Assembly: GCF_000196135.1 (NCBI RefSeq)
Contig: NC_005090.1
Location: 382,001-446,000, forward strand
Source: Wolinella succinogenes DSM 1740
GTDB lineage: Bacteria > Campylobacterota > Campylobacteria > Campylobacterales > Helicobacteraceae
Length of the DNA: 64,000 nucleotides
Reading direction: 5' to 3'
A model generated the notes under the pieces. The model worked only from the letters and a program-made list of their open reading frames with translations, was not told where the DNA came from and did no database searches. The translations under genes and the position numbers were made by a program. Below, piece by piece: positions 37,875-46,254 of the stretch (positions are counted from its first letter, which is position 1; every line of letters begins with the position of its first letter).

Positions 37875-39359
37875 TCACCAAGGAATCGCTCGCTCCATGG
37901 AGCGATTCTCTTGGGGGGTGGGGGAGAGAAGGGGGATGAGCGTGGGGGGAGGGAGTGGGGAGGCGGAGGAGCTTTGACTTGGCGTTATGGACAAGGGGAG
38001 GAGTTTTTGGCTAGGAGGATTGAGGGGGCGCTCCTCTTTGAGGTGGGATAGGGTGAGGTTGAGATTGTGGCGTGTTTGAGGGTCATCTCTATGTTTGAGG
38101 GCTCGCTCATAGGCCTCTAGGGCGAGGCGATACTCTTTGAGGTGGTAGTGAGCGTTGCCTTGATTGTGTTCTAGCGCATGGAGGAGGTCAGGATTTTTGG
38201 TTTGGATGCGCGCATAGAGGGTGATGGCCTCTTGGAAGCGATTTTGACGATAGAGCGTATTGGCGAGATTGTATTGGGCCTCTGGCGAGGGAGATTCTTG
38301 GAGGATAGTGCGATAGAGGGTTTCGGCCTCTAGGAAAGATTCTTCGAGATAGAGCCGCTCAGCCTCTTTGGCTTTAGGGTGTTCTAGGGCGCTGGAGGGA
38401 GTGGTGAGATTTAGAGCAAGAAGAATGATCAATATCTTAGAGAATCGAATCATAGGCAGAGGGATGAAGCCTAGGGCCAAAAGCCCTAGGGCTGCCCCAA
38501 GGAGATAGGGAAAAAGCTCCGTGCGAGGGTTTGAAATCCTCTTTGAGGGGGAAGAGAGGAGGGAGCGAAGATGGGCAAGATCGCTTTTGTCATAGGAGGC
38601 TTCAATGAATCCTTTAGAGGCGAGCGTTTGGAGGTGAGGATTGAGGGGGGTGCGAATGAGGGCACCCTGAAACGGAAACTCTCCCCCCTCTTTGGTGCCA
38701 ATGGCATAGACCATCAAGGGGAGGGCATGGCGCTCAATAAAGGAGCGCTCCTCTTTGAGCTCTCCCTCGGCTCCATCGCTCACTAAGAGCACCAAAGAGG
38801 GCGTCAAAGAGCCTTGGAGTAGGGCATAGGCGCTCTCTAGGGCTAGGAGGAGGTTGGATTCTCTAGGCGGGGGAAGAGAGCTGGGGGTGAATCGTCGCCA
38901 TAAAGAGCCAAGCGTGCGGAGCTCCTCGGTGAAGGGAGAGAGCATGAAGGAGTGGCGGGCAAAGACGATGAGGGCGACCTCGTGAGAGGATTCCATCCCC
39001 TCTAAAAGCTCCGCTAAGCGCTCTTTGGCAAAGAGCCATCGTGTGGGATAGAGATCGTTGGCTTCCATCGAAAGGGAGGCATCAAAGAGAATCACAAGGC
39101 GCTCTTTGGGCGATTCTTGGGTGGAGGAGGAGAGAGGAAGGATGGGTCTAGAGAGGGCAAGCAGCATACAGATAGCGCTTCCAAAGAGGCAGAGCCGCTG
39201 AATCTTCGGAGAGAAGAGGGCGCGTCTTAGCCTAAGCCGCTCTAGGGCTTTAGGGGAAAAGAAGCGCTCTAGGGGCTCTTTTTGATGGAGGAGAATCCAA
39301 AAAAAGAGGAGCAGGGGAGGGAGCATGAGCCAAAGAAAGAGCGGGTTTAGAATCTCCAT
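37875..39359 (-). CDS. BatB/BatC-like protein: von Willebrand A domain fused to TPR repeats
   Basis: The 494-residue membrane protein has a hydrophobic N-terminus, a helix near residue 55, a vWA domain with the intact MIDAS motif LFDASLSMEAND, two further helices near residues 285-325, and then about three TPR repeats (EAETLYRTIL, EAITLYARIQ and LALEAYERAL blocks). The C-terminal 70 residues are Pro- and Ser-rich. This combines BatB with BatC. ATG 39359, with GGAG four bases upstream, overlaps the BatA stop by 13 nt. Bat proteins are linked to envelope stress and aerotolerance. Confidence 0.8.
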   Translation of the reverse strand: MEILNPLFLWLMLPPLLLFFWILLHQKEPLERFFSPKALERLRLRRALFSPKIQRLCLFGSAICMLLALSRPILPLSSSTQESPKERLVILFDASLSMEANDLYPTRWLFAKERLAELLEGMESSHEVALIVFARHSFMLSPFTEELRTLGSLWRRFTPSSLPPPRESNLLLALESAYALLQGSLTPSLVLLVSDGAEGELKEERSFIERHALPLMVYAIGTKEGGEFPFQGALIRTPLNPHLQTLASKGFIEASYDKSDLAHLRSLLSSPSKRISNPRTELFPYLLGAALGLLALGFIPLPMIRFSKILIILLALNLTTPSSALEHPKAKEAERLYLEESFLEAETLYRTILQESPSPEAQYNLANTLYRQNRFQEAITLYARIQTKNPDLLHALEHNQGNAHYHLKEYRLALEAYERALKHRDDPQTRHNLNLTLSHLKEERPLNPPSQKLLPLSITPSQSSSASPLPPPTLIPLLSPTPQENRSMERAIPW

Positions 39360-40255
39360 GGAACTCCTTTGCTCCAAAGGGAATCAAGGCGGGGGCGATA
39401 GACCCAATAGAGCCATCCAAGCAGAGAGAGCAGAGAGAAGAAGAGCGGATAGATGTAGAGCTCCACTCCTTGTGTCAAGGAGGTTTGGCTTGGATGGGGG
39501 CGAAGAATCTCCAAAAGAGCCGCCCAAGAGGAGGGCTCTTGGGGGTGGATGAGCGCACCTCCGCTCTCTCTAGCGAGACGCTCTAGCTCCAAGGAGGCAT
39601 CTTCAGGCTCTAAGAGTAGAGGATAGAGGGGGATGGAGCAGCTCTTTAAAGCCCCTAGGAGCTCTTCTAGTGAACTTCTAGAGGCATTTTCCAATCCATC
39701 GCTTAGTAAAAAGAGCTTGGGGTGCTCTAAAGAGCGGGAGGAGAGCGTAGAGATTCCTTCAAAAATGGCGTCATAAAGGGCGGTCGCCTTGCCCGCCTCT
39801 TTGGCTTTTAGGGTGTGCAAAAAGGCGATGATGGAGGGGATGTCGCGGCTAAGAGGCACCAGCGTCATGGCGTGCTCGCCAAAAATCACGATGGAGACGC
39901 TTCCCTTGGCGTGCTCTCTTAGGAGTGTTTCAAGAAGGGCCTTGGCCTTCTCAAGTCGGCTCTCTTCTCCTTGGGGGTGCGCCATCGAGGCGCTTGTGTC
40001 AATCAAAAAGACCCAAGAATCAGCACTCTTCTCTGGAGTGTTGGCTCCATAAGGGAGGATGGGTCTAGAGAGGGCTAGGAGCAAAAGAGCAAGGGTGCTA
40101 AAGAGGAGGATCTCTTGGATTGGGGCGTGCCTTGGGGCAATCTCAAAAAGTCGAGCACGAGGGAAGAGGAGCGCATCAGAGCGATTCTTAAAGAGTCGCC
40201 TCAAAAAGTAGAAAGGGAGGAGCAAAAGCCAGACCCAAGGGTAGAGGATGATCAC
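39347..40255 (-). CDS. BatA-like von Willebrand A membrane protein
   Basis: The 302-residue product has an N-terminal hairpin of two helices, a periplasmic vWA domain with MIDAS motif FLIDTSASMAHP, and a C-terminal helix (YPLFFSLLSLLGWLYWV). GTG 40255 overlaps the stop of the upstream DUF4381-like gene (GTGA) and gives a sensible membrane start. It is partner to the BatB/C protein in a membrane complex. The usual MoxR ATPase that would remodel it is not encoded beside it. Confidence 0.8.
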   Translation of the reverse strand: MIILYPWVWLLLLPFYFLRRLFKNRSDALLFPRARLFEIAPRHAPIQEILLFSTLALLLLALSRPILPYGANTPEKSADSWVFLIDTSASMAHPQGEESRLEKAKALLETLLREHAKGSVSIVIFGEHAMTLVPLSRDIPSIIAFLHTLKAKEAGKATALYDAIFEGISTLSSRSLEHPKLFLLSDGLENASRSSLEELLGALKSCSIPLYPLLLEPEDASLELERLARESGGALIHPQEPSSWAALLEILRPHPSQTSLTQGVELYIYPLFFSLLSLLGWLYWVYRPRLDSLWSKGVPWRF

Positions 40256-40623
40256 TTGGCCATCTCCACAAAGACCCAAAACTCCTCCAATAAAGAAGCC
40301 TTGAGCGGCGGCACGCTGGCTCGATATTTGTGGGGTTCTAGCTGGTGCACCAGTTTCTCATAGCGCTCTTTGAGCTCTAATGAATCGCCTAGAATGAGGG
40401 CACCATAGCGGGAGAATCCATACGCAAAGCTCTTTGGCTTAGAGGGATCAAGCGCGCGCAAGGCCTCTAGCGCCCTCTCTTTTGGGTTTAGAGGGCGATG
40501 AAAGTAGCGCCAAAGGGCAAGAGAGAGCACCCCAAGAAACAGTAGAGCCAAAAGTAGCTCTCCTCCCTCTAGCCACGAAAGAGAGAGAGGGAGGGGCTGA
40601 AGCTCTTTGATGTCATATAGCAT
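40252..40623 (-). CDS. DUF4381-like single-pass membrane protein of the Bat cluster
   Basis: The 123-residue product has one membrane helix (LLLALLFLGVLSLALWRYF) and a cytoplasmic helical tail, with the RALEALRAL and SRYGALIL features of the DUF4381 proteins found between DUF58 and BatA genes. Here it is the first gene of the cluster; the MoxR and DUF58 genes that normally precede it are missing, and polA lies divergently instead. It overlaps batA by 4 nt. Assignment rests on position and pattern. Confidence 0.65.
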   Translation of the reverse strand: MLYDIKELQPLPLSLSWLEGGELLLALLFLGVLSLALWRYFHRPLNPKERALEALRALDPSKPKSFAYGFSRYGALILGDSLELKERYEKLVHQLEPHKYRASVPPLKASLLEEFWVFVEMAK

Positions 40624-40775
40624 GGCGTGATTCTAGCGAAAAAGTGCCCCTGAACACTATAGTCAAACAGCAAGCATTTAGAGAGGTCGCGCTCAGGGTT
40701 ATGTTGATTTATGGGGAGTTAACATGGAAAATTGAGTAAGATTCTATTTATCCAACTCGCTTGCAAGGCTCACCC

Positions 40776-43472
40776 ATGAAAACCCTCACGATTATTGACA
40801 CTTTTGGATTCCTCTTTCGCAGTTACTTTGCGCTTCCTCCGCTAAAGAGTCCTAGCGGATTCCCTACAGGGCTACTCATGGGCTTTGCCAATCTCATCGC
40901 CCAAATCGCTAAAGAGTATCGGAGCGACTACATCGTCTTTGCGCTTGATAGCAAGGAGGAGGGGATTAGAAAGGAGATTGATGCCAACTACAAAGCTCAG
41001 CGTCCTGATGTGCCTGAAGAGCTTTTAAAACAGCTTCCTGTGGCATTGGAGTGGATTGAGAAGATGGGCTTTAAGAACATCACGATTCCAGGCTATGAGG
41101 CGGATGATGTGATTGCCTCGGTCAACTATTTTGCCAACAGTCATGATGTTTTTGTGAAGATCATCAGCCATGACAAAGACCTCTATCAGCTTATTGATGG
41201 CAACACTTTCCTCTTTGATCCGCTCAAAAAGCAAGAGATCAGGGAGGAGCAGTGCATCGCTAAGTATGGCGTTTCGCCCGCTCAGTTTGTGGATTATCAG
41301 AGTTTGGTGGGCGATAGTGCGGACAATGTTCCGGGAGTGAAGGGAGTGGGAGCCAAGAGCGCGCAAAAATTGATTGAGAGCTTTGGAAGCTTGGAGGGGA
41401 TTTATGAGCGCTTGGAGGAGGTTACACCAGAGCGCCTTAGGGGGCTTTTGGAGATGGGTCGTGAGGATGCCTATCGCAGTCGGGAGCTGGTGAGATTAAG
41501 GGAGCATCTTTTAGAGGATTTTGATCTAGAATCGTGCCGCTTTCCCTCGCTCCACCCCCTGCTCTCCATCAGCGGAGAGCTCATGGATTTGGGCATGAAG
41601 CGCGTGTTAGAGAAGATTCAAAAAGAGGGAGAGTGGATCGCTCCCTCGACCCCCTCCGCGCCTAAGTCTTCGCCCCTCAAAGGGAATTTTGTGCGCCGTA
41701 CGGAGCTTGTCGATTCGACTAAGCGTCTAGAGGAGCTTCTCTCTTCGCTCACCCCCTCTAGTGTCGTGGCGTTTGACACAGAGACCGATTCGCTAGAGAC
41801 AAGGAGTGCGAAGCTCGTTGGTTTCTCTTTTTCTCTAGAGGGAGAGGTGGGCTACTATGTCCCTGTGGCGCACTCCTATTTGGGTGCGGGGGATCAGGTG
41901 AGCCTAGAGGAGGCTAGAGGAGCGATTGAGAAGATTTTTAGTGCTCAGGTGGTGGGGCATAACCTCAAGTTTGACCTTGAGATTCTTCATGGGGCTTTAG
42001 GATTCTATCCCAAGGGGCGAATCGGAGATAGTATGATTTTGGCGTGGCTCCTTGATTCGGGTGCGCCTGTAGGGCTTGATTTTCAGATGAAGCGCTGGTT
42101 TGGTCACGAGATGATTCCCTTTGAAAAGATGGTCAAAAAGGGCGAGACTTTTGCACAGGTGGCGCTTGAAGAGGCAGCGGAGTATGCGGGAGAAGATGCT
42201 TTGGCGACCTATCGACTCTATTTTCGTCTAGAGGAGGAGCTCAAAAAGAGAGGATGCGAGTCGCTCCTGGGGCTGGCAGAGAGCTTGGAATTCCCCTTTA
42301 TCCATACGCTCATCGAGATGGAAGAGCGAGGTATTCGGGTCGATACTGAGTTTTTTGCGCGCCTCAACGCTGAGGTGGAGGTGCGTATTAGAGAGCTAAG
42401 CGGTGAGGTTTTTGCCCATGCAGGAGGGGAGTTTAATCTCAACTCCACGCAGCAGCTAGGGGGCGTGCTCTTTGAGAAGCTCCACCTTCCCTCAGGGAAA
42501 AAGACCAAAACAGGCTATAGCACCGATGAAAAGGTGTTGAGCGAGCTTTTGGGGGTGCATCCTATCATTGAGCCCATCTTGGAATATCGGGAGCTTTTCA
42601 AACTCAAAAGCACCTATATTGAGCCGCTCACACGATTCGCCCTCCAAGATAAGAATCGAAGAATCTACACCTCATTCCTCCATACGGGCACCTCAACAGG
42701 GCGACTCAGCTCTAAAAATCCCAACCTCCAAAATATCCCTGTCAAAACCGAAGCAGGGCGCAAAATTCGTCAGGGATTTATTGCGAGTGAGGGGAATCTT
42801 CTCATTAGTCTGGACTATTCGCAGATTGAGCTAAGGCTTCTGGCGCACTTTTCGCAAGATCCCGCATTGGTGGCGGCCTTTAAGGCGGGAGCGGACATCC
42901 ACTATGAGACGGCGAAAAAAATCTTTGGAGAAAGGGAGGCAAAAGCCCATCGAGGGATCGCCAAAACGATCAACTTTGGACTCATCTATGGCATGGGCTC
43001 GCGCAAACTCTCTGAAACGCTCCGCATTTCACCCAAAGAGGCCAAAGGCTACATCGATAGCTACTTCGCCTCGTTTCCCACGGTCAAATCGTTTCTCAAA
43101 GCCCAAGAGGAGTTTGCCCTAGAGCATGGCTACACCGAGACGCTTTTAGGGAGGAGACGCTATTTTGAGTTTCAACAGGCTCCAGAGTATCAAAAAGCGG
43201 CCTATTTGAGGGAGGCAGTCAACTGCATCTTCCAAGGGAGCGCAGCCGATCTCATTAAGCTGGCGATGAATGAGATCAGGCGACGATTCGCCCAAGAGGA
43301 ATCGCTTTGGCTTTTGCTTCAAGTGCACGATGAGCTGATTTTTGAAGCTCCCAAAGAGCACGCGGAGGCACTAGCTAGAGAGCTTGCCTTGGTGATGGAG
43401 GGAATCCACCCTCTAAGAGTGCCCCTTCAATGCGGAATCTCGCTAGGAGAGCATTGGGGCGCGCTGAAATAG
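40776..43472 (+). CDS. polA: DNA polymerase I
   Basis: The 898-residue three-domain enzyme. The 5'-3' exonuclease is residues 1-290 (GYEADDVIAS, ISHDKDLYQL, VPGVKGVGAKSA). The 3'-5' exonuclease keeps its acidic residues (FDTETDSLE, GHNLKFDLEIL, YAGEDALATY), so proofreading should be intact. The polymerase has motif A LDYSQIELRLLA, motif B HRGIAKTINFGLIYG and motif C QVHDELIFE. ATG 40776 has AAGG eight bases upstream. The 152-base gap before it holds the divergent Bat promoter region and no gene. Confidence 0.96.
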   Translation: MKTLTIIDTFGFLFRSYFALPPLKSPSGFPTGLLMGFANLIAQIAKEYRSDYIVFALDSKEEGIRKEIDANYKAQRPDVPEELLKQLPVALEWIEKMGFKNITIPGYEADDVIASVNYFANSHDVFVKIISHDKDLYQLIDGNTFLFDPLKKQEIREEQCIAKYGVSPAQFVDYQSLVGDSADNVPGVKGVGAKSAQKLIESFGSLEGIYERLEEVTPERLRGLLEMGREDAYRSRELVRLREHLLEDFDLESCRFPSLHPLLSISGELMDLGMKRVLEKIQKEGEWIAPSTPSAPKSSPLKGNFVRRTELVDSTKRLEELLSSLTPSSVVAFDTETDSLETRSAKLVGFSFSLEGEVGYYVPVAHSYLGAGDQVSLEEARGAIEKIFSAQVVGHNLKFDLEILHGALGFYPKGRIGDSMILAWLLDSGAPVGLDFQMKRWFGHEMIPFEKMVKKGETFAQVALEEAAEYAGEDALATYRLYFRLEEELKKRGCESLLGLAESLEFPFIHTLIEMEERGIRVDTEFFARLNAEVEVRIRELSGEVFAHAGGEFNLNSTQQLGGVLFEKLHLPSGKKTKTGYSTDEKVLSELLGVHPIIEPILEYRELFKLKSTYIEPLTRFALQDKNRRIYTSFLHTGTSTGRLSSKNPNLQNIPVKTEAGRKIRQGFIASEGNLLISLDYSQIELRLLAHFSQDPALVAAFKAGADIHYETAKKIFGEREAKAHRGIAKTINFGLIYGMGSRKLSETLRISPKEAKGYIDSYFASFPTVKSFLKAQEEFALEHGYTETLLGRRRYFEFQQAPEYQKAAYLREAVNCIFQGSAADLIKLAMNEIRRRFAQEESLWLLLQVHDELIFEAPKEHAEALARELALVMEGIHPLRVPLQCGISLGEHWGALK

Positions 43473-43508
43473 GGGATCATTTTTTAGAGTAGGAGTTTTG
43501 AATAGACA

Positions 43509-44123
43509 ATGAATAAGGATTGGATAGAGTTTGGATTCGCCTTGGGGCGATTCTTGCTCTTTGCGTGCACGGCTGTGTTGGCTGTGGGGATTTTGATGTT
43601 AGATGTGGTGATCTTTGATTCTTCTTTGGGTGAAGCCTCTCTCACGGAAATCACTCAAGAGGCAGTTTTGGTGTTAATCATTGGGGTGCTCTACGCTCAG
43701 TCTAGGTTGGAAAACTACACTCGCGTGAGCCTTCTGATGGCGGGGTTTTTTGCCTGTATGCTGATTCGAGAGTTAGATTTTCTCTTTGATGAGTGGCGGC
43801 ATGGCTCGTGGGTCTATTTTGCATTGGTGATAGCGATGATAGCCTCTTGCAAAGGCTTTTTGGATGCCCCTAGGGCTTGGAAGGAGCTCGCTGAATACAC
43901 CAAAACTCAAGAGTATGAGATGCTCTCTATGGGATTGATGGCTATTTTGGTGCTTTCGAGGCTTTTTGGAATGGGGATTTTGTGGCAAGCTATCCTGGAA
44001 GAGGGGTACGCTAGAGTGGCAAAGAATAGCGTGGAAGAGGGATTGGAGCTTTGGGGTTATCTGCTTGCTCTAGTGGCGGTGCTCCGCCACTATGTTCGAG
44101 TCTCTAAAGATCACTCCTCCTGA
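43509..44123 (+). CDS. Unknown multi-pass membrane protein
   Basis: The 204-residue product has about six predicted helices in three pairs: residues 9-32, 48-65, 71-88, 98-115, 138-158 and 182-197. Charged loops are short, apart from one around [18 protein letters not shown]. No motif or family is recognised. It follows polA by 36 bases on the same strand and could share its transcript. The 3' end overlaps the opposing chemoreceptor gene by 13 nt. A sensory or small-channel role would be guesswork. Confidence 0.7.
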   Translation: MNKDWIEFGFALGRFLLFACTAVLAVGILMLDVVIFDSSLGEASLTEITQEAVLVLIIGVLYAQSRLENYTRVSLLMAGFFACMLIRELDFLFDEWRHGSWVYFALVIAMIASCKGFLDAPRAWKELAEYTKTQEYEMLSMGLMAILVLSRLFGMGILWQAILEEGYARVAKNSVEEGLELWGYLLALVAVLRHYVRVSKDHSS

Positions 44124-45337
44124 TGTAAAACATCAAGCGTCTTTTCGTAGGCTTGAAGCTTCTCTAGTTCTTCATTGAGCGCGAGGGTGAGCATGGATTG
44201 AGAGTGAATCTCTTTGGAGACGCTCTGGCTCTCATCCGCGAGGCGTTTCATATCCTCTCCCAGGGAGCCACTCTTAGAAGAGACCTCCAGGAGGCTTTGG
44301 CTCACTTGCTTCATACTCTCTCCCATCCCCTCGACTGCTTGAACGATCGTATTGACCGAGACATGCGTCTCGCCAAGGCTCTTTTGGGTGCGCTCAGCTA
44401 GCTTCCTCACCTCATCGGCCACTACGGCAAATCCCCTGCCATGCTCGCCCGCTCTAGCGGCTTCGATGGCGGCATTGAGCGCGAGGAGGTTGGTCTGATC
44501 GGCAATATCTGAAATCACACCCATGACCGCGCGAATATCGCGCACATTGTTGATGAGTGAGTGAACCTCTTGAGCGAGATCGGAATTTTTGGCACTCCCC
44601 CTCTCAATGCTTTGGGCAAAAAGTGAAAACTCCTCCTCGACCCTAGAGAGTGATTCTTGGATGGTTTCAATGGAGCCCACCGCGTCTTGGAGGGTTTTGC
44701 CAATGCCTTGCATGATGGGCATTCCCTTTTTGATTCGGGCTAGCATTGCCTGATTGACTCGATCAATCATCGTTTGGCGATTGATTTTCCGCAAGAGAAA
44801 GTAGCTCTTAAAGCCAGCGTATTTTTGGACGAATCGATCCACATACTCATCACCAAAGGGCTGATCTTCCACGCGATAAAAAAAGATCGCCGTGAGGGTT
44901 TGATTGATATTCACCCCAAGCAGCTCCCCAAAGGTGGAGAATCCAGCCACAGGAAATCCTTTAAAAGAATCGAGTCGGTGAATCTCTTCGCTGTTGCAGA
45001 GACGGCGTAGAATGCAGTCGTTGAAGATAGCACCTAGGGGCTTGGGCTTGTTTTGGCAAAAGAGCTCGAAATCCTTGCGTGTGCTTTTGATCAAGCTGCT
45101 CTTCTCCAAAAGCCAAAGTTCCTCCCCTGCCTCTAGATCGCAGTAGAAGTGGAGGGTCTCGTTTTTGGGGTCGATGGAAGCCATGGAGCGAATATAGACC
45201 TCGCCATCAATCTCGATTCCAAAGGTGTAGTTGGCGAGCTTAGAGGAGAGCTCATCGCTAGAGCATTTGAAGTGATTGCAGAGGGCTGAGACGGCGCCAA
45301 TGCCCGTGTGCTCTTTGGGATCCATGAAGGCGCTCAC
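44111..45337 (-). CDS. FIST C-domain plus methyl-accepting signalling domain (downstream half)
   Basis: The frame has 408 residues from GTG 45337, although the same reading frame extends 46 codons upstream to the TAA. FIST_C occupies about residues 1-150 ([28 protein letters not shown]). A chemotaxis signalling hairpin follows, with the highly conserved tip [19 protein letters not shown] and [15 protein letters not shown]. No membrane helix: a cytoplasmic receptor. No ribosome binding site precedes the GTG, so independent translation is doubtful unless by readthrough or reinitiation. Confidence 0.65.
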   Translation of the reverse strand: MSAFMDPKEHTGIGAVSALCNHFKCSSDELSSKLANYTFGIEIDGEVYIRSMASIDPKNETLHFYCDLEAGEELWLLEKSSLIKSTRKDFELFCQNKPKPLGAIFNDCILRRLCNSEEIHRLDSFKGFPVAGFSTFGELLGVNINQTLTAIFFYRVEDQPFGDEYVDRFVQKYAGFKSYFLLRKINRQTMIDRVNQAMLARIKKGMPIMQGIGKTLQDAVGSIETIQESLSRVEEEFSLFAQSIERGSAKNSDLAQEVHSLINNVRDIRAVMGVISDIADQTNLLALNAAIEAARAGEHGRGFAVVADEVRKLAERTQKSLGETHVSVNTIVQAVEGMGESMKQVSQSLLEVSSKSGSLGEDMKRLADESQSVSKEIHSQSMLTLALNEELEKLQAYEKTLDVLHQEE

Positions 45338-45475
45338 GGTGCGCTGAATGGGGTGGGCAGAGAGGACAGTGAAGGAGGCGGAGGTTTTTTGGAAGTTTTG
45401 GCTTTTGAAAACCCCGAATCGATAGCCAGGAGCAAGTTTGATAAAGGCGATGATGGCGTGGTGACGCAGGCTCTT

Positions 45476-46102
45476 TTATCCATCATAAATGTAGGTGTTT
45501 TGGAAGTCAAGCTTTCCGCCCGCACTCCCTCCGACAAGGAGGCAAGGGAAGCTCCCGCTTTGATAGATAGCTTCCATAAAGAAACTCTCGCTGCGGCTAA
45601 GTCCATCAATGAGCGTGTAGCCTAGCGTGTCTTCGTGATGAATTTTGAAAGGAACCTTGATCTTTTGAATCTCTTGAGTGATTCGTTGAATCTTTTGAGC
45701 AACGGGGAATCCTTTTTGGTCGATATCCTCGCTAAAAAGGGGAATGGAGGCAACAAAAATATCACTTAAAATCGACTCAGAGAAGAGGAGCAGGACGATC
45801 TTCTTGGAATCATCTCGCGAGTAGAGAGAGGAGAGGGATTTCTCTCCATCTAGTGTGCAGAGCTCACCAGCAGTGCTAGAGAGGATAAGGGGCGTCTCTA
45901 AGCCGATGGCTTGGTGGAGCTTGGAGGCGGTGGTGGCAAAATCAAGATCAGGAGAGAGAAAACCAAAGATGGCCTTCGGAGAGAAAGGGAAACGCTCGGT
46001 GATTCCCTTGATCTCTTCTGCTCCTAGAGTGAGCGTAATGATCTCTTGGGGGAGGTGAGAGTGATTCTCTATTTTTGATGTAGAGTTAAAAAAGCTAAAC
46101 AT
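45476..46102 (-). CDS. FIST N-domain fragment (upstream half of the split receptor)
   Basis: This 208-residue open part ends at the premature TAA after TYIYDG. It has AAGGGG six bases before its ATG. Its FIST_N features include LILSSTAGELC, FKIHHEDTLGYTLIDGLSRSE and PCLLVGGSAGGKLDFQ. FIST domains are predicted small-ligand (for example amino acid) sensors. As a lone product it would sense but lack any output domain. Upstream, 152 bases separate it from mscS, with only a weak resemblance to a sigma-28 promoter. Confidence 0.7.
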   Translation of the reverse strand: MFSFFNSTSKIENHSHLPQEIITLTLGAEEIKGITERFPFSPKAIFGFLSPDLDFATTASKLHQAIGLETPLILSSTAGELCTLDGEKSLSSLYSRDDSKKIVLLLFSESILSDIFVASIPLFSEDIDQKGFPVAQKIQRITQEIQKIKVPFKIHHEDTLGYTLIDGLSRSESFFMEAIYQSGSFPCLLVGGSAGGKLDFQNTYIYDG

Positions 46103-46254
46103 TACAAACCCCTTGGTGATTTTTATTTTCCTTGTGTGTTACTTCTGTTATGGCATCTCTAAGGGGGCTTAAAATGCAAGTTTGAATGAGAAATGCCGCT
46201 TTATGGGGTTTGTGTCTGTTGCAAAAAAGAGGAAAATGAAGCGTTTGGTTTTAT

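Larger units (their letters stand above)
44111..46102 (-). pseudogene. FIST-domain chemoreceptor interrupted by a single in-frame TAA
   Basis: Reading the minus strand from 46102 to 44111 gives one continuous frame broken only by TAA at 45476-45478. The first part holds FIST_N. The sequence after the stop ([18 protein letters not shown] and on) continues FIST without a shift, then FIST_C, then a methyl-accepting chemotaxis signalling domain. Restored, it would be a soluble receptor of about 663 residues. The separate downstream frame at 45337 (GTG) lacks a ribosome binding site. It could be a nonsense mutation, a sequencing error or a leaky stop. Domain-level assignment is firm; the cause is open. 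Confidence 0.78.

Noticed and set aside
40636-40650. Possible sigma-54 promoter (GG-N10-GC) before the Bat cluster
   Set aside because: The bases around the GG and GC do not match TGGCAC-N5-TTGC at proper spacing.
46104-46213. Nine-base inverted repeat (ACAAACCCC / GGGGTTTGT) about 90 bases apart upstream of the FIST gene
   Set aside because: Too short and too widely spaced to set apart from chance; no further symmetry.
46103-46254. Sigma-28-like promoter upstream of the FIST receptor
   Set aside because: Only a partial match (TAAG, 13 bases, GCCATAAC) to TAAA-N15-GCCGATAA; not strong enough to list as a feature.
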